From Papaver somniferum (taxonomy: Eukaryota > Streptophyta > Magnoliopsida > Ranunculales > Papaveraceae), in assembly GCF_003573695.1 (NCBI RefSeq), contig NC_039361.1, positions 43,051,673 through 43,115,672 of the forward strand: a stretch of 64,000 nt of DNA, given 5' to 3'. Positions 56,096 to 64,000 of this stretch are shown piece by piece. The position numbers and the translations under genes are program-made. The notes beneath the pieces were generated by a model. The model saw nothing but the letters and a program-made list of their open reading frames with translations. It had not been told where the DNA came from and searched no databases. Position 1 is the stretch's first letter. Each line of letters opens with the position of its first letter.

Positions 56096-57407
56096 CGGCT
56101 CGGAGGTGACCTTCGACGGCCGAGATTTTGCATCTTGAGAGGAAGGGTAGTCGTTGATTATTGCAACCCTTAATTTGGTAGCCAGTGGCATGAAAGCATG
56201 ACCGGTACGGCTTTAATATGGCCTATTTTAGGCGCGGCAAAAAGTTAGGGTTTTGGCTTTGTTTGGGCGAGACCAAACTAGGGCTTGGCGTCGGGCCAAA
56301 GGTTTCCATGCGTTAGCTGGTAACCTTGGACGTCTAAGATCTGCATCTTAGATGAAAAAGTGGCCATTGATCTTCACAAGCCTTTGTTTTGGTATCCTCA
56401 TAGGGAAGGCCGGCATGGTATGGCGCAGCAAGGTGGTTGGCATTCCATTGGAACATGTGGCATGGCTGGCATGCCTTGGCGCGGTTTGGGCCTAGCCAAA
56501 ACAAAGGTTTTGGCATTGGGCCAAAGGTTACCATGCGTTGGTTGGCGACTAAAGGATTTATTATCTTTAAGATAAGAATATCTTCTTGCCTTACAAACAT
56601 GAAGTTTTGAAGAAAAAGGAAGTTATCTTGTATTAAACAAGAAAGATATCCTTAGAAGATTTTATCTTGGATTTTATTCTGCGAATTAAAGAAGATATGG
56701 GTTTAGTAAAGACATATATAGAATAAAGAGAAGGAAAAATTCCTGAAGATATTTTTAATTAAAAAGAAGAAGATTTTGGAGTTATGGAAGAATATATTTG
56801 AGTGATGTGTATTTGTGTGTATAAATAGAGAGCTAGAGAGCACATTTGGGGGGAGTTTTGGGAGAGAAAAGAAAATCACTGCTTTAATAATTTTCTCACA
56901 TTTTCATCATTTGTAAACCACTTTTTAAGCCATGAATAAATATTTTAAGTGTGTTTTCGACGTGATGAGCTAATCCCCAACACTGGGACGACGGAGAAAG
57001 ACGAGTGTCATACATGGGTAAAATTATTAAATTCTTTTTAAGACTTTTGCATTAATTTTAATTGAAATATGATTTGAATTAATTGGTTGTCATTTAATTT
57101 GATGAAGTATGCTTAGCTTAAATGTTTTGATACATCATGCTTAGGATTTACAACTAATCTTTTGAGAATCTACCTTGGCAAAATCAGAGTCCATGTTAAT
57201 TTTATTTATTGAGCTTTAATTGTCGAGAATAAATAAATCGAACGATGTGTTATGAATTCGGCGAAATCCTAGTTCCAGTAACTCTCTTCAACTTGTGATA
57301 ATATTTTGTATATATTTTTCTTTTATTTTAGTTTATTAATTCTTAAAATCAATCTCATCAAGTCCGAGTGAACGTCAACCTTCTTACCATTATATAAAAT
57401 TCGATCA
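56096..57407 (+). mobile_element. Element E 5' LTR (Athila-like), start uncertain
   Basis: The end is clear: TTCGATCA at 57407 followed by a primer site. The 3' third matches the solo LTR D (TCAGAGTCCATGTTAATTTT) and, more weakly, C. It has a TATA-like box TATAAATAG at 56820-56828. The 5' part contains a diverged tandem duplication of about 226 bp (GGGCCAAAGGT near 56293 and 56519). I could not fix the LTR start; 56096 is only where the repeated units begin. Confidence 0.6.
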
Positions 57408-57413
57408 AATTTT

Positions 57414-57431
57414 TGGCACCGCTGACGCGAG
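57414..57431 (+). other. Primer-binding site of element E
   Basis: TGGCACCGCTGACGCGAG, six bases after the LTR end, related to the site of element C (TGGCGCCGCCGACGCGG). Confidence 0.6.
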
Positions 57432-57980
57432 CTTGTTTATAGATTTGTTTTTAGGCTTTATTTTTATTATTTTTGTTCTTTTTTACACCGTTTGGTATTT
57501 CTTGTTTGTTTTCAGATTTGGACCTGTGCTAAAGAAAAAGGGAGAAAGTGCTGAAAACAAAAGCGAAACCAAAGAAGGAAAGAAAAAAGGAATCCAAAAG
57601 GAGTGAAGAAGAATATTTTTTTGTATATAGATATTTTATTTTATTTTATTTTATTTTTAGAAACTGTAATAGATAATTAATTTTTGTAATTTTTTATTTT
57701 TGGACCTTTTCGACTTTATTTTTGGAATATTGGACATTATTATTTTTAAAACCCTAAGGAAGGGTTTATTTAAATAAAACTGCTGCAGGGAAGGACGACA
57801 GTTACGATACTATCTCGACCCCTCAGGTTCGTACACTGACATTGGAGTCGGTGGCCTGAGTCGACTTCAACGGTTCATCGCCCTTCTGGTACGGGAGGTA
57901 AGACTCTATCCACCCATGAATCCCCCGTCAGTGGGTTTTATTTTGTGTCAAGAATGTCGAACTGATATTACAATAGCTAA
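57432..57980 (+). other. Leader of element E
   Basis: Collinear with the leader of C: the purine-rich block with GGAATCCAAAAGGAGTGAAG, a stem-loop AAACCCT/AGGGTTT (57748-57766) and the donor-like TACGGGAGGTAAG (about 57891). Stem bases differ slightly but pairing is kept or extended compared with C. Confidence 0.65.
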
Positions 57981-58580
57981 TACAACGAATATCCGAGTAA
58001 ACAAAATGGACATTACTACTTTCACCATAGTGTGAATAGTGATTGGGAACCTATTCAAACAAGTAGGCATAGTGATCAGGAATTTGTTACTCGGGTTGAG
58101 CTTTATAATGATAATAATATTTCTAGTACAAATCCAAATAATTTTAATAATTATTCACCCATTCAAAAGGACGAGGATTTGACTAGAAATATCCCCGTTT
58201 TAGACGATGTAGTTTTTCCTCTTCACGAAGCCAACGAAGGTTTAGAGGAACGAGTTTATTTTGAGTCTAGCGACTTAGAAACAATAGTCTTAGACAAAGA
58301 AAGTGAACTCGTAAAGATGAGTGAGGATGAACCTGACTTAGAAGAATCAATTGACCATTTTCAGGAATCTGATGACCTAGAAATTAGGGAAGTTGTGACT
58401 AGTCTTTCTAGAGACACTGAAAAATCTAAGTTTGGAGGTGATTATCATTCTCTGCGTGCTTTAACTCTTAGAAAGATCCCTCACTTGGAACTTGATATAT
58501 GTGCCTCAACCATTGTGCCAGATTACCGTTATACTAGCTCTCCCGAACCTAATAATGTCCAGGAAGAAATTCATTTATGA
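57981..58580 (+). pseudogene. Element E acidic KFGG protein
   Basis: An open frame of about 200 codons without an ATG near its start (first residues YNEYPSKQNGHYYFHH). It is very acidic (EDEPDLEESIDHFQES), then has KSKFGGDYHSLRALTLRKIP and ends NNVQEEIHL. The acidic part, the KFGG motif and the VQEEI end match the region after the protease in C (31370-31740). Gag and protease are absent, so E keeps only this module. Function is unknown. The element is cut at 58605 by element G. Confidence 0.6.
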
Positions 58581-58604
58581 GAAACCCATCCCCTGATTAA
58601 TGTG

Positions 58605-59659
58605 TGATAAGCACGTATGTGCTACATTTTATACCCATATTTATATTAGTTATGACTCGTTATTTTGACTAATAATATTATTTTAGTACTTTTATAGAAA
58701 GTACAAGTGAATTCAATCATCCAGAACAATAATATAAACTCTTAAAATGGCGAATAAATTGGAAATTGCAACTCACGGCACCAGACACGGGCAGCTTAAT
58801 GGATTGTGGGCTGGCAAGTCGACTACAAAAGCTCACGTCACCTGCCAGAGGCTAACGAATGGGGATGACGTGTCGAGCTCTTGTTTCTTTACCAAATAGA
58901 AGAAAGAAAATATTATTTCTTATTCAAGTTGATGTGAATGAATACGAGAACTGAGCAGGGTGATGATTGGTGAATCAAAGACTAAAAAGGGAAAAGAAGA
59001 TTCGGGTCATGTTGGAATGAGATAGGTGCTGGAAAATCAAATCCAAGACCTGACTTTGCTGCCGTTCAAACGACGAAGTTGGGATTAAATGGAGATCAAA
59101 GTGTAGTATGAAGATTGGTTTCTGCATGTGGTCTGTTTCTATGGTTGAGCGAATGGGTTTGCTGATGTTGGTTTATGTGAATCAATGAATTGATTCTGAG
59201 CTTGAGATGGATACTTGAAGGATGGACCCTCGGTGATGTTGGACAACAGCAACAACGATGGTATCTGTGTACACATATATCTCACTATCAGACACTGTAT
59301 ATAAATTGTTCTAATCCATCGGATTTACAATTTTCGTAGTTTTTATACTAAGGATCCCCTTTAATAAAACTCTAACCCGTATTTTATAGCCTGCGGGTAT
59401 TAATTCCCTCTTGAAAAATTGTATTTCGCCAACTAACCCGCTTCACGCGGATATTCCCGTTTTTGTTGTTTGAAATAACTTATGCAGAGAGAACGTGTTG
59501 TGAGTAAAGAAGGAAAGTTTACGCGAGATTTCATTATCAACAAAAGGGCACGTGATGGAAAAGACGCAGGAAGCAGGAAAATCCAAAGCTTTGTCAAAAG
59601 AAACACCCAGGACAACCCCGATCATCACCCGAAGCAAGCAGAAAGGAGATAAAGCTAAA
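58605..59659 (+). mobile_element. Probable LTR and leader of element G
   Basis: Starts TGATAAGCACGTATGTGC, interrupting element E; the start resembles that of the insertion at 12417-15135 (TGATAGGTGCATTATTTGC). A TATA-like TATATAAAT lies near 59299. Sequence around TATTTCGCCAACTAACCCG (59425-59443) could mark the LTR end, but I see no standard primer site. That this whole stretch belongs to G is the simplest reading, not proven. Confidence 0.4.
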
Positions 59660-62250
59660 ATGACCAATCGAAGGCAAGATACGGCAGAAATCACTTCACC
59701 CATGAACGCTAATTAAGTTGCAGCGGCGGCTCTCAGAGCAGCAACGATAAAGTACGGGGAGGCTGCGGTAGTCCCGAAGGCTGCGGAGGCTAGCAATACC
59801 TTCGCCATGAGTCAACTTAATCAACCAAGAGAAAGGGTGGATGAATCCAGAACATTCCAACCCGCGCACCTTCTAACCTTTGGAATGCCGCTAACAAATA
59901 ATCAGAATCAAACCATACCGGCGGCTCTGGCACCGCAGAGGGGCGCTCACTCCAATTTGGAAACACCAGCAACCGAAGCTGAACCCCTGCCACCTTTAGT
60001 ACAGACCATGGAGGAGGGCGGCACCACGGCTGTAGCGGCACGCGCTGGGACTCCCAATCAGGGGTCCAACCAATCACACCGACTAATGGCTGAGCTTGAG
60101 GAACTGAGGAAGAACCAGCAGGTTTACGCAGAAGCTGTAGCTCTGTTGGCCAGAGAAAATCAAGATTAGAGCGGATTGCTCTAAGCACGAAGACCAGCCA
60201 ACAACTTGATGAAGCAAGCTCCAAAGCACCAGAGCCAAACCAAGACTGTAGAGTCATCCTAGCGGCTAATGAAGACGCGACAAGGAGACGTAGCGTATCC
60301 GACCCGGATTATGACGATGGAGAGTCAGACGGTAATGAGCTGAAGAATTTAGAGCACCAACGCGCAATGGAGGAACTACGAGATGAGATGATGGCAGAGA
60401 TCAGGCAATTAAAAAATAAACAAGGTGGGGGAAGGTTAGAAGAGGTCATGAGAGAAGCTAACTCCACGCCCTTAACGCATCGCTTGGCCAACACCCCTAT
60501 TCCACTGAAATGCCCAGTCCTGACGTTCGAATGCTATGATGGATCCAGCGACCCTGCTGCACATGTTCGGTACTACAACCGTGTCTTAGCTAGATGGGGT
60601 CAGAACGACGCCGTACTCTGTAGATACTTCCCGTCAAGCTTGAAGGGATCAGCGTTATCATGGTTTGATAATCTCCCACCAAACTCCATCCACTCATACG
60701 ACCAACTCGCAGAGAAATTCTTAAGAACATACATGTACAACAAGACTGTAAACACCGGGATGGATAAGCTCTTTTCACTAGCAATTGGCTACAAGGAAAC
60801 CACGAGGGAGTACACAAACAGATGGCATAAGATCTGCCAAGCCATATGGAGCGTGGACCCAGAGGTAAGCATCAACTGCTACAAATGGGGCTTAGACCGA
60901 ATGAGTCCCCTATTTGTTGAAATTCAGGGGAGCGTGCCCAAGACAGAAGGAGATCTCCGAATAATTATCGAGAAGCACGCTCGACTTGAAGAAATTCAAC
61001 GGGAAAACCCGAGGGCATACCCGCAGAGGTCTCACCGCACCAATTCAGTGGAACAAACCAATGGGGCCAAAAGGGGTTGCTCAGATGAGAGACCTCACGA
61101 AGATAGGAAGGAACGGAGGGATGAACGAAGAACAGGCGACCGAAAATTCGAAGATCAAGTTTACACGAAACTCAACGCTAGCTATGCTCGTATCCTACGA
61201 GAGATCAAATGGACGGAAAACTTAGAGTGGCCATGGTCTAAGGGAAAGCAGCCCCCGAGATCCGAGAAGTCTAAAGATTACTGTGAGTATCACTGTTTCA
61301 ACGGACACAAGACCGAAAAATGCAAGAACCTTCAAATAATGATCCAAAAATTAATTGATGCGGGAGAGCTCAAACATTACATACGAAAGGAGGTTACCGA
61401 GGACAGATCCAAACGAACCAAACCAGTCCAACTTCCGGAAGAAAACCGAACAATCAACACCATCTCGTGTTCCGAATCCACAGGACCCTCACTCACAGCG
61501 CAGATTGGAAAAAGGTTACGGAAGCAATTCGAAGACCGCTGCGAGTTATATAAGGTCGATGGGGTAGCGGTGGACGAACACGAAGAATGGATGGAATCTC
61601 CTATCATCTTCGATGCCGAGGATATCGAAGAAGATATGGAAGACCATAACGATCCCTTGGTCCTAACATTACCAGTAGCTGGATGTAACCTCAAAAAGAT
61701 CCTCATAGACGGGGGAAGCTCAGTAAATGTCCTATTCTATGATGCATTCAAACGGATGAAGCTCCATGATGAACAGTTGATGACCTCTTATCACACCATC
61801 TACGGATTCAATGGAGCAGCCACGAAGCCCTTGGGAGACATCGTGTTACAGGTTAACGCAGGGCCCATGAAACTGGATACCCGATTCAGTGTGGTGGACA
61901 CCCCGTCCCCCTACAACGCCATTATTGGACGACAATGGGTACACAAGCTCAAAGGAGTTGCGGCAACATACCACCAATACCTCAGATTTCCAACACCTGA
62001 GGGAATAATGGAGATCAAGGGAGATCGAATCGCTACGCGAGAGTGCCAGGCCACTCAGGATCATATCAACAATGAGCAAGAAGAGCAGCGAAAAATCCGA
62101 AGAGTAAGAAATCAAGAAACCGCGAAAGAGAAAGCCGTAGACCTATTCCTTAAGGAAACTACAGGAAAAGGCTTGACGAAAGATGGTAATGTCCAAGGCT
62201 CGGAAACAAGTACCTCAACAACCAGCGAAGAGCAGAAACACACTAAATAG
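59660..62250 (+). pseudogene. Element G gag and protease (Tat-lineage Gypsy)
   Basis: The start MTNRRQDTAEITSPM at 59660 is followed by a TAA at about 59713, and the frame continues to 60169. A one-base deletion near 60165 joins it to the long frame 60367-62250. Retrotrans_gag lies at about 60510-60990 (LTFECYDGSSDPAAHVRYYN, SSLKGSALSWFDNLP). A CEYHCFNGHKTEKC knuckle is near 61280. The protease lies at about 61650-61960 with the active-site region KKILIDGGSSVNVLFYDA and YNAIIGRQW. The frame stops at TAG 62248-62250. These features are typical of Tat elements. Confidence 0.88.
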
Positions 62251-62256
62251 CAATTA
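62248..62256 (+). promoter_or_regulatory. Candidate leaky stop codon between gag-pro and pol
   Basis: TAG is followed directly by CAATTA, the type I readthrough context (UAG CARYYA) known from plant RNA viruses such as tobamoviruses. The pol frame continues in the same phase after it. Readthrough here is inference. Confidence 0.55.
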
Positions 62257-64000
62257 AAGAGCGCCCCAGTCCTCGGAAACCCGAAGCCTGTGTTCACACC
62301 AGTAGAACCCGTAAAGGAAATCAACATATGAACGGAAGAAGACCCGAAGATGGTCAAAATTGGGACCATCATGGACGAAGGAAGAGGACATTCCTTAACC
62401 AAATTACTTAAGGAATATGCGGATGTGTTCGCCTGGAAGTTAGGAGATATGCCGGGGATTGACCCCAAAAGTAATCCAACATGAACTACGCATCAAACCG
62501 GGCACGCCCCCGTTCAGGCAGAAAATACGAAAAGTGGCTCCAGAATATCATGAGGCGGTAGAAACAGAACTTCGGAAGCTACTAGATGCAGGATTTATCA
62601 AGGAAGTCCAGTACCCTACCTGGATCTCCAACATGGTCATTGTTCCTAAGAAAAATGGAGGGGTTAGAATATGCATCGACTTTACTAATCTCAACAAGGC
62701 ATGTCCAAAGGACAGCTATCCCCTGCCGAGCATAGATCAACTGGTTGAAGCAGTTGAAGGTTACGAAGAGCTGTCGTTCATGGACGGATATTCTGGTTAC
62801 AACCAAGTAGCCCTGGCAGAAGAAGATCAACCACACACAGCGTTCTATACCCCACATGGCCTTTATTGCTATATCAGAATGCCTTTCGGGCTCCGAAACG
62901 CAGGGTCAACATACCAAAGGATGGTCGATGCTATCTTCAAGCCATGGATTGGAGGAACCCTAGAAGTCTACGTGGACGACATGCTCGTCAAAAGCAAGCT
63001 GCGTAAAAATCACCACCAGGACCTGAGGAATATCTTCGAAGCAATGAGACAGCATCACATGAAAGTGAATCCGGAGAAATGTACTTTCGGTGTCACCTCG
63101 GGGAAGTTCCTCGGGTATCTGGTGACGAAAAGGGGCATCGAGGTAGACCCAGCGAAGATTCAAGCCATAGTAGAGATGCCGTCCCCAAAGAATCTGAAGG
63201 AAGTGCAGAAGCTCAATGGGTCCATAGCAGCGTTGGGCAGATTTATTGCACGGTCTTCGGACAAATGCAAACATTTCTTCAATATTCTTAAAAAAGGGAG
63301 CAGGTTCGAATGGACCGCCGAATGCGAGGAAGCATTCCAAAAAATCAAAGAACATCTAGCTTCAATCCCGATCCTGCAGAAGCCAGACCCCGATGAAGTT
63401 TTGGCACTGTACATAGCAGCAACGGAGGACGCAGTCAGCGCGGTATTAGTCAAAACCAATACAAAGGTAGAACAGCCTATCTATTACGTCAGCAAGACAC
63501 TCAATTCCGCGGAAAGAAATTATACTAAGATTGAACAACTCATCCTCGCACTGGTATGGGCTACCCAAAAACTGAGAACCTACTTCCTAACTCACCTCGT
63601 CAGGGTACCATGCAAAGCACCATTGGAAGCAGTCCTCAAAAGCACGGGAAAAGTGGGCCGAATAGCCAAATGGAACACCCATCTGGACCAATTCAACATC
63701 ATTCATGAAATTCAACATTCTCAGAAGTCCCAAGTGCTGGAAGATTTCTTAGCAGACCTCCCCCTTGACAACGACGAAGAGATTAAGGGAATACCAGAAG
63801 CCGAGGAAGAAATCAAGGATCCAATGGATATCCTCGAACCTGCGAGTCATAGACAATGGGAAGTCTTTGTCGACGGATCTAAAAATAAGGAAGGAGCAGG
63901 AATAGGTATTGTCATTATCACCCCAACTGGAGAAAGGATTATACAGGCACTTAGATTGGAATTCAAAGAGCATACCAACAACATTGTTGAATACGAAGCT
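62251..64000 (+). pseudogene. Element G pol, N-terminal part (reverse transcriptase and two RNase H domains), runs off the window
   Basis: After the TAG the frame continues (LLKEYADVFAWKLGDMPGID), with a TGA at 62329 and one extra A near 62467 that shifts the frame. From there it is open to the window end. Reverse transcriptase: LLDAGFIKEVQYPTWISNMV, VRICIDFTNLNKACPKDSYP, FMDGYSGYNQV, MPFGLRNAGSTYQRMVD and the catalytic YVDDMLVK at 62969. The Gypsy RNase H follows (PIYYVSKTLNSAERNYTKIE, about 63475). A second RNase H starts at VFVDGSKNKEGAGIGIVI (about 63865). Two RNase H domains are characteristic of the Tat lineage. Integrase would lie to the right. Confidence 0.9.

Noticed and set aside
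56360..56575. Overlapping plus and minus frames (71 and 88 codons) as antisense genes
   Set aside because: They arise from the GC-richer tandem units of the E LTR and mirror each other by composition.
59817..60257. 146-codon minus-strand frame opposite gag
   Set aside because: Shadow of the gag frame of element G on the other strand.

Overview
This window looks like repeat-rich nuclear DNA of a flowering plant. I found no intact host gene, no rRNA or tRNA gene and no CRISPR array. Nearly every kilobase can be assigned to a transposable element: Copia/Sirevirus, Athila-like and Tat-like Gypsy, non-autonomous LTR elements, L1-type LINEs, Helitrons and a Harbinger-like fragment. The plant lineage cannot be named from the sequence alone; a basal eudicot such as a poppy is only a guess. 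Most coding regions carry stops and frameshifts, many of them explicable as C-to-T changes, as expected for old methylated repeats.

Left part (1-18.8 kb): the 3' end of a Sirevirus-like Copia element runs in from the left edge. It has four GGGGGAG tracts and a long LTR at 2019-4852. A decayed Copia reverse transcriptase (5.5-6.05 kb) and a fold-back structure (6.1-6.4 kb) follow. A second Sirevirus LTR lies on the minus strand from 17719 leftward and is broken twice: by a full-length 8 kb L1-type LINE (9448-17488, 17-bp target duplication) and by a segment with Helitron-like ends (7475-8820). The LINE is itself interrupted by a 2.7 kb TG...CA solo-LTR-like element (12417-15135, duplication ACTTA).

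Middle part (18.8-46.2 kb): a five-level nest. A degenerate LINE (LINE-2, 18780-20127 plus 45918-46200) is split by a tandem array of a non-coding LTR element, here called A (20128-45917, order LTR-internal-LTR-internal-LTR). The second and third A LTRs each carry, at the same base, an element called B (duplication CCAGT). B has short LTRs, an initiator-Met-type primer site and a long reading frame I do not recognise. B1 is broken by C, an Athila-like element with gag and protease but no polymerase (duplication GAACA). The 3' LTR of C is broken by D, a reversed solo LTR (duplication AAGCG).

Right part (46.3-64 kb): a 4.5 kb Helitron on the minus strand (46310-50784), a 5'-truncated minus-strand LINE (LINE-3), the 5' end of a Harbinger-like DNA transposon, element F (related in design to B and sharing a CSLFDRGK motif), a minus-strand Tat-like 3' LTR, an Athila-like deletion derivative (E), and a Tat-lineage Gypsy element (G) that runs off the right edge. 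In G the gag and pol frames are separated by a UAG followed by CAAUUA, the classic leaky-stop context.

Most worth a second look: the B/F family with its unknown protein, the tandem A array with duplicated B insertions, the acidic KFGG module shared by C and E, and the candidate readthrough stop in G.
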